From Stentor coeruleus (taxonomy: Eukaryota > Ciliophora > Heterotrichea > Heterotrichida > Stentoridae), in contig MPUH01001207.1 in assembly GCA_001970955.1 (NCBI GenBank), positions 1 to 21,025 on the forward strand: a DNA stretch of 21,025 bases, read 5' to 3'. The notes below the pieces were generated by a model. That model did no database searches and was not told the DNA's origin. It saw only the letters and a list, made by a program, of their open reading frames with translations. Shown piece by piece: positions 8,112 to 16,502 of the stretch (position 1 is the first letter of the stretch; each line of letters starts with the position of its first letter). The position numbers and the translations under genes were made by a program.

Positions 8112-8537
8112 ATGGCAAAAGATGAGGATGATTACAGCTTTTTTCCAAGCAAAGAGCAGACTTTTCCAAGATATTTGTATGAGACTCACAATGAATACCA
8201 AATAAGAAAACTTATAGGCGTTCTCAGGTGTTATGACTGTATCGGAGATTTAACACTAGAGCAAGCAGACTCTTATATGTGCAGAAAAACTCATCAAACA
8301 ATATCAAAACTCTCTAACAAAGGCTGGAGTGATAAGGAAATCCTCAAAGAATGCAAGAGAATTTATGGAAATGATATTCTTACGCGTCACTACGACTTCG
8401 AACCACCAATTATAGTATTATTTATATAGAGCTACAAGCTTATTCTAGGATTTTATGGGCTTTATTTGTTAAGAGCTAAATACTTTAGAGTTAGGTGGGA
8501 GAAAATGGTTAAATACAAAAGAGATAAGTATTATTAG
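8112..8537 (+). CDS. ccmH: Cytochrome c maturation protein CcmH (mitochondrial System I), one 15-nt intron
   Basis: CcmH is a thiol-oxidoreductase-type subunit that presents apocytochrome c for haem attachment at the mitochondrial inner membrane. The motif LRCYDC (Cys40 and Cys43) matches the family signature LRCxxC. It is followed by the three-helix CcmH pattern (SKLSNKGWSDKEILKEC, then RIYGNDIL, then DFEPPII), like the bacterial G-x-S-D-x-x-I...RYG and downstream proline segment. The in-frame TAG at 8427 is removed by intron 8415-8429. The frame then reads SYKLILGFYGLYLLRAKYF, the expected single C-terminal membrane helix, and ends at TAG 8535-8537, giving about 136 residues. Ciliates are known to use System I. 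No classical presequence is obvious; the N-terminus is acidic (MAKDEDDYSFF). Confidence 0.85.
8415..8429 (+). other. 15-nt intron in ccmH
   Basis: GTATTATTTATATAG has TA at positions 9-10. It separates the soluble CcmH domain from the membrane-anchor exon. Its terminal TAG would otherwise truncate the protein before its anchor. Confidence 0.88.
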
Positions 8538-8980
8538 TAGTCATTGCTTAATCATTCTTAAAAATCTTGAATATAGTAAAATAATCATGTTATAATATTT
8601 ACCATCATCATGAATCTAAGTATTAGTTTTCTTATAATATATATAGATTGTATTATTTGCGAAATTTTAAGTATTTTTTGTTGATAAAATTTGCTATTCT
8701 TTATAACAATTCATATAAATCATGATTAGTAATTCTAAAAAAAAAAACACCCTAATAATTTCAATCAATTAAAATTTTGAAAGCATTGGTAACTGGATTT
8801 TACGAATAATAATAAAGATATGCTTATATGAAGACTTTGTAAAACTTAAGATATCTAGGTAAGTTTAATTAACTTTGTTTCAAAAAACTTTGCATAGGAT
8901 TTAGCTTCTTGGTAAAAGGCTGTAGTTTGAATTGTCTGTCTTTAGCCAATAATTAAGTTTAATTAATATAAAATAAACAA
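8538..8980. other. Intergenic region between ccmH and the 7TM gene
   Basis: AT-rich spacer between two genes on the same strand. I see no ORF, RNA gene or repeat beyond a short A run near 8740. Confidence 0.5.
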
Positions 8981-9892
8981 ATGACACTTGATGGTTTTAC
9001 AGAAAATTCAATACACAGCATAGAGGCAACAATCGTGTTTTCAATATTGATTTTCGAGTATGCCATATGTGCTGTTATTAATGTTCTCCTTCTTAAACAA
9101 AAAATGACCTACAACCTCACCGCCTTCTATTTTTTTTTACTACTTCAATGCTTTCTTATTGAAGTATTTTTTATAGAATACTTTATCCCATACCCTAAAG
9201 CTATTTATACATCTTTTTACTTTGCAAGTGATTTACTTTTATCGACATCAATCAATTGTATGGTCTATGAGTGGTTAAAAATAGTAATTCTAAGCAAAAA
9301 TATAATCATAAGTGACAAGGGCTATTTAATCAACAAAGGTTTTTATTTGATTCTAATCATAACACTAGTTCTATGGTTATTTTTTTTTATCTTTATCATT
9401 GTAGCTATTTTTACTGATGCTGACTATCTCAAGTAATCCTTATTCAGAATAATGTTCATATTTTATGTTATATCATCATTTACTAATTTTGTTTTAGTGT
9501 CAATTGTTGGAATTCAACTAATAAAAGTTTATGAGCAGTTTCTCGAAGAGTCTAATCACACTTTATCAAAATGGATTTACCTTGGCATTGTTATTTCACT
9601 AATAAAAATACTAGTCCCATGCATTTTTTTGATTGACAAGCAAACAGATTATGTTTTTACATCACAAAGACTCTCGTAATTTTTATACAGTATTTGGTAC
9701 GCTCTTGTAAATCATAATATTGCAGGAATTCTCCCTATGTTTGTTTACCATCAATCTTTCAAACTCTCATTTATCGTTATTGATGATAACAAAAGAAGCA
9801 CAATCATCATAGAAAATCATCTAAAAACTATAATTTTATATGATTCTACTCACTCCTTAGAGAGCTTAGGCGATAATTATGCTCAGAACTAG
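8981..9892 (+). CDS. Seven-transmembrane protein (GPCR-like architecture), two 15-nt introns
   Basis: Three open pieces in one frame are joined by removing introns 9433-9447 and 9676-9690, giving about 293 residues from ATG (MTLDGFTENSIHS) to TAG. Seven hydrophobic helices can be marked: TIVFSILIFEYAICAVINVL, FYFFLLLQCFLIEVFFIEYF, a third around SDLLLSTSINCMVY, a fourth around LILIITLVLWLFFFIFIIVA, a fifth around FYVISSFTNFVLVSIVGI, a sixth around YLGIVISLIKILVPCIFL, and a seventh around WYALVNHNIAGILPMFVY. A hydrophilic tail of about 50 residues follows. The short N-terminus and seven helices resemble GPCR or TOM1/THH1-type plant and protist proteins. No diagnostic motif (DRY, NPxxY) is visible, so the family remains open. 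Confidence 0.75.
9433..9447 (+). other. 15-nt intron 1 of the 7TM gene
   Basis: GTAATCCTTATTCAG has TA at 9-10 and CAG at its end. Removing the in-frame TAA joins DADYLK to IMFIFYV, between helices four and five. Confidence 0.88.
9676..9690 (+). other. 15-nt intron 2 of the 7TM gene
   Basis: GTAATTTTTATACAG has TA at 9-10 and CAG at its end. Removing it deletes an in-frame TAA and adds the seventh helix and tail. Confidence 0.88.
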
Positions 9893-9964
9893 TAATTATA
9901 TAGGTTTATTATGCAAAATTTGCTTTAAAATATTTAAAAGTATAAATAATTGTTTATTAACCTC

Positions 9965-10627
9965 TTATCTTGTAATATCTTCAAGACTTAGTCTTTTAAT
10001 CCCACAGTTTTTAATCTGAATTTTTTTCCCAATCAATGTTTTTATAAACTGCCCATGACTTATAATTATCACAACTTTCTCACTTCTAGTTCTTAGAAAT
10101 TCGATAAGTGCATCTTGTCGATTTCTTAAGCTTTCACGGCTCTCTTTAGTAAATTCAAAAGGATTGTCCTGATTGCAATGCCACCAGTGCTCATTTTCAA
10201 AGTGTATGTATTCATAATCTGGATAACTTTCTTTTAGTTTTGATAATGGACTACCAATGTCACAAGTCTTGTCACCTCGTTCTCTTACTAGAGGAGTTAT
10301 TATTACAGGGCATTTTATGTTTGGGAAAGCTAGCTGCATTGTATGGATTGCTCGGGTTAGAGGTGAACATATTATAAGTTCTGCTTTTTCAGCTATTTCT
10401 GCAGTTGAATTTTTTAGTTTTGATGCCTGGGTTACTCCTGTAGTAGATAAGGGTGCATCGTAAATCAGAGGGTCGCTCACAGGCCATAGCCAGGGAGTAT
10501 AAATTCTTTTAAATGACCATTTGTTGTAGGTTGACTGTGCGTGGCGGATAGCGTANGGAGTATAAATTCTTTTAAATGACCATTTGTTGTAGGTTGACTG
10601 TGCGTGGCGGATAGCGTATATCTCCAT
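9965..10627 (-). CDS. Histidine phosphatase superfamily (phosphoglycerate-mutase-like) protein
   Basis: The fold's catalytic motifs are in order: an N-terminal RHA with the nucleophile His8 (MEIYAIRHAQSTYN), DAPLSTTGVTQA, the SPLTRAIHTMQLAF helix, RERGDKTCDIGS holding the acid/base Glu, and IIISHGQFIKTLIG with the second His. The family includes phosphoglycerate mutases and many small phosphatases; the substrate cannot be told. I chose ATG 10627, which puts RHA near the N-terminus as is usual; an in-frame ATG at 10645 would add six residues. A single N (10556) with 62-bp copies on each side inserts 63 nt (21 codons) and repeats the active-site start. Without it the protein is about 199 residues. 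Confidence 0.88.
   Translation of the reverse strand: MEIYAIRHAQSTYNKWSFKRIYTXYAIRHAQSTYNKWSFKRIYTPWLWPVSDPLIYDAPLSTTGVTQASKLKNSTAEIAEKAELIICSPLTRAIHTMQLAFPNIKCPVIITPLVRERGDKTCDIGSPLSKLKESYPDYEYIHFENEHWWHCNQDNPFEFTKESRESLRNRQDALIEFLRTRSEKVVIIISHGQFIKTLIGKKIQIKNCGIKRLSLEDITR
10494..10618 (+). repeat. 62-bp direct copies flanking a single N (assembly gap)
   Basis: Positions 10494-10555 and 10557-10618 are identical around N10556. The 63-nt insertion keeps the frame and duplicates the RHA motif in the phosphatase. It is an unmerged contig overlap. Confidence 0.95.
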
Positions 10628-11583
10628 TATTTTAATATATAGCATAAATAAAAGATATGGTTGATGCTTTTAATTTACTGAAGTACACATTATTTTTTTT
10701 TTAAAAGCTTGAGACTGAACTTAGAAATGAAATGAATATTGATGATATATTTCTATTAGCTTATCATTGAGATAAACAATATGAAATATAAAAACGTATT
10801 CTTTGTATTCAAACTTTGTAAGAGTTATTCTTATTGCTTTTCTAATGCAAATTGAATATTTATAGTCTATCAATTTACAAAATATTTAAATAATATTTTA
10901 ATGCTTTGTCAATAACTTTATTAGCTAAATATTATATTCTTTTATTAAAACTATTTTATAATAGATATTGAAAGTTAAATTCTAAATTTAAGATATTTTG
11001 ATAGCATTTTTGATTTGTGATTAGTAAAAGTTATTTTCAATACATTTATTATAATAGTTAAACTACAGATAAATTGTTAAATATTATTTCCGACATTGTG
11101 TGAAGATAAGTGCCGTGCTATTAAATCTGTTAGCATTGCTAAACATGCATTTTTTTATAAATCTTAGATATTTTATTGCAAGTTTATATTTAGTAATTAA
11201 AATCAGCAATAAATCTGATTGTATTAGCATTGATAAATTTATAATGATTTTATTAGCATATACTTGCAGCATGTAGCTTAAGAAAATTCTTTGTTTCCAT
11301 AAAAATGCTGGTAATTGAGATTTTAACAGAAAAAATAATTAAAAATAAATTTTTACTATGATTCAATCAAGCGATAATTCCTAACTAATACTAATACTAA
11401 ATATCTAAAAAATCAAAGTAACTAAAAATATGTTATGAATACCACAAATAAGCTTACTTTTATATAAAATTCATATGATCGGCAACCCTAAATAATATAT
11501 TGCATTTCATAAACCATTATTTATTATGAAGTGTAAAAAATACTTAATCTTGAAACTGGTATTACATTTAAGTTAATTGAAAC
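10628..11583. other. Gene-free 0.95-kb AT-rich spacer
   Basis: It lies upstream of the phosphatase and downstream of the LRR gene. Only short stop-interrupted frames occur on either strand. I recognise no RNA gene, repeat or protein relic. Confidence 0.45.
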
Positions 11584-12204
11584 TTAATACTTAGTAGATG
11601 TCAGCATTCGGAGTCTGTATGAATCTTTAACTGATCCTCTTCTAGCTCTTCCTGGTGTAGGCTGACCATCAAGAATAGTAAGTGATAAAATCACAGAGTA
11701 GCAAATCTGTCTATAACTAGTAATCAAATTCCCTTCTAAATACAGTACTTCCAATTTCCTATTCAAACTAAGTCTGCGAATTTCATTTTTATCAGCAATA
11801 GAATTGTTTGAAATATTCAAGTATTGCAAATTTTTCAAAGTCTCAAGTCCTGTCAAAGACTTCAAATGGNAGTATTGCAAATTTTTCAAAGTCTCAAGTC
11901 CTGTCAAAGACTTCAAATGGTTAAACTGTAGCTGTATTGTCGTAAGTTTATAGCATTGATGAAGTCCTTGTATAGACACCAAAGAGTTATGGCTTAAATT
12001 TACAACAGTAAGATTAGACAAAAAATTCCAACCTAAAATTTCTTTTATCAAGTTGTAAGATATATCTAAATACTGCAGCAATGCTTGATCTTGAAGTCCT
12101 GAAGTATTTCTAAGTTTATTATGCGAGCAGTCTATCTGTATATATTTCGTCTTAGTTTCAGGTAATTCGAAAATTTCTTCATATGAAATATCCCAAAAGT
12201 CCAT
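11584..12204 (-). CDS. Leucine-rich repeat protein (SDS22-type repeats)
   Basis: From ATG 12204 (MDFWDISYEEIFELPE) to TAA, this encodes about five leucine-rich repeats of the short SDS22/dynein-light-chain-1 type, about 22 residues each. Examples are YIQIDCSHNKLRNTSGL, LLQYLDISYNLIKEILG, LTVVNLSHNSLVSIQGL, LTTIQLQFNHLKSLTGL, LQYLNISNNSIADKNEI and LEVLYLEGNLIT. A cap-like region (YSVILSLTILDGQ) follows, as in LRRcap proteins, then a basic tail with GRARRGS, a possible kinase site. Such proteins bind phosphatases, dynein or axonemal partners; the specific role is unknown. N11870 and its 50-bp copies insert 51 nt (17 codons), falsely adding most of a repeat. Without them it is about 189 residues. 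An in-frame TTG upstream is not needed as a start. Confidence 0.85.
   Translation of the reverse strand: MDFWDISYEEIFELPETKTKYIQIDCSHNKLRNTSGLQDQALLQYLDISYNLIKEILGWNFLSNLTVVNLSHNSLVSIQGLHQCYKLTTIQLQFNHLKSLTGLETLKNLQYXHLKSLTGLETLKNLQYLNISNNSIADKNEIRRLSLNRKLEVLYLEGNLITSYRQICYSVILSLTILDGQPTPGRARRGSVKDSYRLRMLTSTKY
11820..11920 (+). repeat. 50-bp direct copies flanking a single N (assembly gap)
   Basis: Positions 11820-11869 and 11871-11920 are identical around N11870. The resulting 51-nt insertion mimics an extra leucine-rich repeat. It is an unmerged contig overlap. Confidence 0.95.
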
Positions 12205-12268
12205 ATTTACTATAGCCAACTCAGGTATTAATTACAATATTTACTTAACGTATCATTTAAAAATATAT
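12205..12268. promoter_or_regulatory. 64-bp divergent intergenic promoter region
   Basis: Only 64 bp separate the ATG of the LRR gene (minus) from the ATG of the NudE-like gene (plus). Both 5' UTRs and promoters must fit here. It contains AAAAATATATAT just before the plus-strand ATG. Confidence 0.5.
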
Positions 12269-13156
12269 ATGAGTATTACTAATATTTCTGATGTAGAAAC
12301 ACTTCTTCAAGAATATTTAAGGTAAATTATAGGCAGTTTCCAAGCTGAAGCGAAAGAATATGAAGATGCTCTTGAAAAAGAACTAAACGAGAAAGCTTCA
12401 GAAATCTCAGTCTTAGAAAACAAGCTTTTAAATCTCCAAGCTGATTTTTTGTCTTATAAATTTAAGCACCAAAATTCAGAAAATACTGTAATTGAATTAC
12501 ATAAAAGCATTTCCCAACTAGGAGAGAAACTTAAAGCTGAAGAAAACATCAGAAAAAAGCTTGAGTCAGAAAATGACCATTTAGATAAAAAGATTAGATG
12601 CCTGCAATTCCAAATTGATGATTTAGAAGGAAAGCTTTATGAAAGCCAAGAAAAAAATATTTTACTTAAAGAAGACCTTGATTACGTATGTATTGACAAA
12701 ACTATGGAAATTCAAAGACTACGTTCAAAAACCCCAGACACACAAATATCAAAAGTATCAGCTTCAGGATGTTGTTGTAAGGAAAATGATTCTAAACTAT
12801 TATACTTAATAAGCAGATATAAAAAAGAAATTTCTGATTTAAAAAAGCAGCTCGCTGTATCAGAATTAGAAATCTTGAAAACTAACAATAAAATGAGGCA
12901 AAAGGAAAAGTTTCTTGATAATGAGATTGAAAAAATTAAAAAATACACATGCACACTTGATATTTTAATTAAGGAAAGCACTAAGCCTATCAAAAAACCC
13001 TCTGTTACTAAGCAAACACCAAGTTGGCGAGACAAATCACCACTTCTTAGAATGCCGAGAAGCGTTAAATCCCATTTTAAAAATCCACAAAAAAATGCCA
13101 CATCATTGTCATCTCTTCATGCTGAAAATCAGATTATAAACATAAAAACTATGTAA
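12269..13156 (+). CDS. NudE/NDEL1-like coiled-coil dynein regulator, one 15-nt intron
   Basis: NudE-family proteins bridge LIS1 and cytoplasmic dynein. From ATG 12269 (MSITNISDVETLLQEYL) the frame meets TAA, removed by intron 12322-12336. It then continues as SFQAEAKEYEDALEKEL, close to the family's FQ-x4-EYE-x-ELE start. A long coiled coil follows (ENKLLNLQADFLSYKF, HKSISQLGEKLKAEEN, IDDLEGKLYESQEKNILL), matching the ED/LE-x-RL-x-A-x-ERN segment that binds LIS1. A short second coil (KKEISDLKKQLAVSELEIL) and a basic Ser/Pro-rich tail complete about 290 residues. An oddity is the SGCCCKEN cysteine cluster between the coils. A generic coiled-coil protein is the alternative; order and length favour NudE. 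Confidence 0.7.
12322..12336 (+). other. 15-nt intron in the NudE-like gene
   Basis: GTAAATTATAGGCAG has TA at 9-10 and CAG at its end, and contains the in-frame TAA. Reading TAA as Gln would also give a smooth protein, but no other gene here supports that code. Confidence 0.8.
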
Positions 13157-13682
13157 GTATTTATATGAACTTATTTATAGGATTACTTTAGCAATATTAA
13201 ACTAATTAGATGGTAAGTTTCAGACTATAATTTTTTTTATATTTTGGTTTATGTTTGATTAGGCGAAGAATATCAAATCATTGATAACTAATTCTGTATT
13301 AAATTACACATCTAATTTAGATAAAAACTTTTATTCATTATTGTAAAAATTAAATATGATAAATTGAGTTCGATAGTTTATATGCTAAATGATAGTTCAG
13401 TTTAAAATATTAATTTTTGCATAAATTTGGCATAAAATGAAATAAAATTTTAAAACCATATAAAAACTAGAATGATGATTATATGGGTTCGACATTCTCT
13501 AGAGTGATTTTTTATTTCTTCACTTCCATGCATAATGATAATAGGATTTTTACCATTTCTATCAAAATTTGAATCAGTATAATATTAAATTGATGCTATT
13601 GTGAAATATTTAATGGTTTATATTTAAAAATTTGTAGTTATTTATTAACTTTTTATTATTAAATATGAAAATTTACTTCATG
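13157..13682. other. Convergent intergenic region
   Basis: It lies between the 3' ends of the NudE-like gene and the CDPK-like gene. It is AT-rich with no ORF. A GGGTTCGACATTCT stretch near 13487 recalls a tRNA B box, but no cloverleaf forms around it. Confidence 0.5.
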
Positions 13683-15095
13683 CTAAAAAACTATATTAGT
13701 CTTAAGATATTCCTTTAATCTCGGCAAAGAAATTCTATTATTTTCCACCCTAAGCCTTTTGGCAAACTCAGTCCATTCACTAGGTAATATATCATGAAGT
13801 TGATGCTTAAATGCTTCATAATCAATTGCCCCATCGTTCGCCTCAAAAACTTTTCCCAATAGTTTTTTTTTAATCTCCTTATCCCAATTAATTAAAACGA
13901 TTTTCAACTCAGTAAAATCTAGTGATCCACTCTGATCCATATCCAAATTGTTCATAATCGAGTCCATTTCATTTGCACAATCAATACCAATCGACTTAAA
14001 GGAATCAATCATTTCAGCTTTACCAATATTGCCATCATGATTAACATCCATTTTCTTGAATAAACCAATGATTTCATGTTCTTTAAAATCTAATTTAAAG
14101 TTCAAAAATGATAAAACTGATCTGACAACACTAGTTTTCATTTTAAACCTTCTTAATTTCTGAACAATTTGATAAGTAAGTCCTACATCTTTAATTGACT
14201 GTTGTAGCCAAACATGGTTTAGAGCATCTTTAGCCGATAATCTGCTAAAACACTCTCGGACCAATAGTTTCTGCAGGAAGTCTTTAGCATTATGAGACAA
14301 GCTAACAAAGTTAGGGTCTTCAAAATCTAAGTCTCCCTTATAAATTGCTTCCAAAATTTCTTTTTTGTTCTTAGAAACAAAAGGAAGCTTGCCCACAAGA
14401 AGTTTATATAATATAATCCCTAAACTCCAAATATCAGTTTTCTCATTAACAGTTCCATCAAGCATATCAGGAGATATATACTGATAATTAAGTAAAGCTA
14501 AGTCGATTTCTTGTATATCAGAAGATTTTTGCGAAGATGAAAAACCTGTTATCTTTGGTATAGCATCTGAAGTTTGATTTGATAATAATAAATTTCCAAT
14601 ATGTAAATCACAATGAATTATTCCTTTAATATGCATATAGTTAATTGCTGAAAAAACATCATGCATAAATTTACTGACCAAATACTCATTTCCGCTTTTT
14701 AATATCCGATCCTGAATATTTCCCCCATCTGCGCTTTCCATGACTATATAATAACTTCTGTTTGTTTCAATTGTCTGATAAACTTTTAAGATGTTTGGAT
14801 GATCCAACTCACTTAAAATTGTTACTTCTAAGAAAAGACTTGAATAGTCAGATGTGATAGTCTTGCATACTTCTCGTATTGTTCTAAGAGTCCCACTTCT
14901 TAGGTCTCTAGCGTAAAGAAGAGTTCCTGTACTTGTGCTTCCCATTGCACTAAGGATTTCAAAGTGATTTGAAAGAGACCCCATTTCTTTTGTTATCAAG
15001 CTAGTCTTTTTTTGCACTGGCCGGCGGCGATAGACCTCCGACTGTGATGTCACTCTAGCTTGAACTTGTACTGGGAGAGATTTGTTGCAGCCCAT
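13683..15095 (-). CDS. CDPK-family pseudokinase with EF-hands and myristoylation motif
   Basis: The 470-residue protein has the calcium-dependent protein kinase layout: MGC N-terminus (Gly2 myristoylation, Cys3 palmitoylation), kinase domain (about 45-298), junction, then EF-hands. The kinase fold is recognisable (HPNILKVYQ, DIWSLGIILYKLLVGKLPF, HVWLQ), but catalytic residues are altered. The glycine loop is GSTSTG (52-57). The VAIK lysine position is Arg74. HRD is HCD (161-163) with His165 where the catalytic-loop Lys should be. DFG is GFS (184-186), so the magnesium-binding Asp is gone. Two EF-hands are canonical (350-361 DVNHDGNIGKAE; 385-396 DMDQSGSLDFTE) and a later one (about 417-429) is degenerate. 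It probably works as a membrane-bound calcium-responsive scaffold or regulator (inference). The frame is intact and intronless, so it does not look like a dead gene. Confidence 0.9.
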   Translation of the reverse strand: MGCNKSLPVQVQARVTSQSEVYRRRPVQKKTSLITKEMGSLSNHFEILSAMGSTSTGTLLYARDLRSGTLRTIREVCKTITSDYSSLFLEVTILSELDHPNILKVYQTIETNRSYYIVMESADGGNIQDRILKSGNEYLVSKFMHDVFSAINYMHIKGIIHCDLHIGNLLLSNQTSDAIPKITGFSSSQKSSDIQEIDLALLNYQYISPDMLDGTVNEKTDIWSLGIILYKLLVGKLPFVSKNKKEILEAIYKGDLDFEDPNFVSLSHNAKDFLQKLLVRECFSRLSAKDALNHVWLQQSIKDVGLTYQIVQKLRRFKMKTSVVRSVLSFLNFKLDFKEHEIIGLFKKMDVNHDGNIGKAEMIDSFKSIGIDCANEMDSIMNNLDMDQSGSLDFTELKIVLINWDKEIKKKLLGKVFEANDGAIDYEAFKHQLHDILPSEWTEFAKRLRVENNRISLPRLKEYLKTNIVF

Positions 15096-15614
15096 CCAAT
15101 AGTTTTTTTAATTAGTATATGATTATGTTCGAAGATAAAGGAATTACGATGATTTATTGGGTTCTCGGGGTGTTTTAACTTAAAGTTATGTGAGAAGATG
15201 AGATGTGACTGATATTAAAGAGAATAAAACTGTGGAATGAAAACTGAAAGGCCTTGGCGAATATTTTTAAATGGAAATATATTCTTTTTTGATAAACTAA
15301 TATTAGGAGTTAAGCTTCACAAATATGACTGGCAACTCATTTTATAATAAAGTATTATAGCTTAAATATCTAGTAACTATTTTTTTTTAAATAAGATTAT
15401 CAAACTATAGAATTCATTAAAAAACTTACCTCAAAAGCCTAATTTTTATTTAAACTCTCAATTCCCAACTCCACATAAATCTTCCCCTTCTTTTCTCCAT
15501 TTATCATCAAATATCTTCAAAATTTCAAAATTACAGCATTTAAATCCATCATTAAATAGCATCCTAAAAGCCGATCTACTCGGTTAGACCTTACAACTGA
15601 TATAAACTAATTTA
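15096..15614. other. Intergenic region upstream of the pseudokinase, downstream of SAR1
   Basis: No ORF. A slightly GC-richer patch at 15568-15600 (GCCGATCTACTCGGTTAGACC) contains the short inverted pair CCGA/TCGG but does not fold into a tRNA. It holds the pseudokinase promoter and SAR1 3' flank. Confidence 0.45.
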
Positions 15615-16190
15615 TTAAGATAAGAATTGACTAACCCACTTAAAACCTTCTGCATAGCCAGCTCGTTTGGCAACTGAGCACATAAAGACTCCAATAGGCC
15701 GAACTCCTTCTGGGGTTTTTCCTTGAGAATAAGATGCATACGTGTCAAGTCCTAAAGCAGCCCTAAGTTCATCTTCACTAGCAGCGTCAGGGATATCGAT
15801 TTTATTCCCAAAAACAACAAAGGGTGTATTCCCCAGTTCTTCTGTCTCAAGCAATTCATTTAGTTCGTGCTTAGCCAGTTCGAATCTTTCTCGATCCGAA
15901 GCATCTACCATGAAAATGATAGCGTCGACTTGCCCCAAGTAGTCTTTCCAGATTTTTCGGGCAATTTCATGTCCTCCTAAATCAAAGGTTCTGAATCTGA
16001 TGCTGCCCATAACTAGCTCTTCTGACTGTGGGTGCACTGTTGGTTCCAGCTGAGCCATTCTGTCATCTTTTAACATCTGCAACAAGGTGGACTTGCCTGC
16101 ATTATCTAATCCCAAAAAGACTAGCTTGGCGTTCTTCTGGTGAAGACCTAGGTAACCCAGTGTTGACTTGAGCCAATTCAACAGAAACAT
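15615..16190 (-). CDS. SAR1: SAR1 small GTPase (COPII coat assembly)
   Basis: SAR1 starts COPII vesicle formation at endoplasmic reticulum exit sites; GTP loading inserts its N-terminal amphipathic helix into the membrane. All motifs are intact: the hydrophobic N-terminus ([16 protein letters not shown]), P-loop GLDNAGKST (27-35), switch [11 protein letters not shown] (50-59), switch [11 protein letters not shown] (70-78) with the catalytic His74, the guanine-specificity motif NKID, and CSVAKR near the end. The LEPTVHP and GGHE segments separate SAR1 from ARF. I chose ATG 16190 (191 residues, normal family length). An in-frame ATG at 16241 would add 17 residues that no SAR1 has. The codons are GC-richer than neighbouring genes, as expected for a highly expressed gene. 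Intronless. Confidence 0.97.
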   Translation of the reverse strand: MFLLNWLKSTLGYLGLHQKNAKLVFLGLDNAGKSTLLQMLKDDRMAQLEPTVHPQSEELVMGSIRFRTFDLGGHEIARKIWKDYLGQVDAIIFMVDASDRERFELAKHELNELLETEELGNTPFVVFGNKIDIPDAASEDELRAALGLDTYASYSQGKTPEGVRPIGVFMCSVAKRAGYAEGFKWVSQFLS

Positions 16191-16502
16191 TTCAGAAAAA
16201 TATGGATTTTTTTGAGTGATATTGTATTTCAATGTATGCAAAGTATATATAATTTAGGTCTTTTTATTGAAAATTAATCAGTTGAATAGAGTTTTAATTT
16301 AGGTAAGTGTGAATTATAAATGAATTTTGGTTTTAGGTTATGAATTTTGTAAAAAGGCTAAGGAGATAAGCAAAACTAAATTGAATAGAAAATCATGCTG
16401 GAGAAAAGTTTTGAGAGAAAAGTGAAAATACTTGATTGCATATATTATAAGATTTTTAAGTTGAGATAGTTGTGTAATTTAAAATGTCAGCGAATAATAA
16501 TC
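16191..16502. other. Divergent spacer between SAR1 and the C2/coiled-coil gene
   Basis: About 310 bp of AT-rich DNA must carry both promoters. TATATATAAT lies near 16231-16240, upstream of SAR1. No ORF is supported. Confidence 0.45.

Noticed and set aside
11084..11272. Minus-strand ORF of 62 codons in the spacer upstream of the phosphatase
   Set aside because: It has low-complexity AT-rich composition, no recognisable motif, and length within chance expectation.
12269..12460. TAA translated as glutamine in the NudE-like gene
   Set aside because: The TAA lies in a 15-mer matching the local intron pattern, and all good genes use TAA as stop and CAA/CAG for Gln.
12712..13101. Hydrophobic minus-strand ORF of 129 codons opposite the NudE-like gene
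   Set aside because: It is a shadow of the Lys/Glu-rich coiled coil on the plus strand; antisense of such sequence always gives Leu/Phe/Ser-rich frames.
13481..13510. GGGTTCGACATTCT resembling a tRNA B box
   Set aside because: No matching A box, anticodon stem or acceptor stem can be drawn around it on either strand.
15562..15605. GC-richer patch GCCGATCTACTCGGTTAGACC as a possible small RNA gene
   Set aside because: Only a short CCGA/TCGG pairing forms; no tRNA or known ncRNA motif is visible.
16191..16241. Longer SAR1 start at ATG 16241
   Set aside because: It adds 17 residues in front of the normal SAR1 amphipathic helix, which must be N-terminal to act; the AT-rich stretch is better read as 5' UTR.
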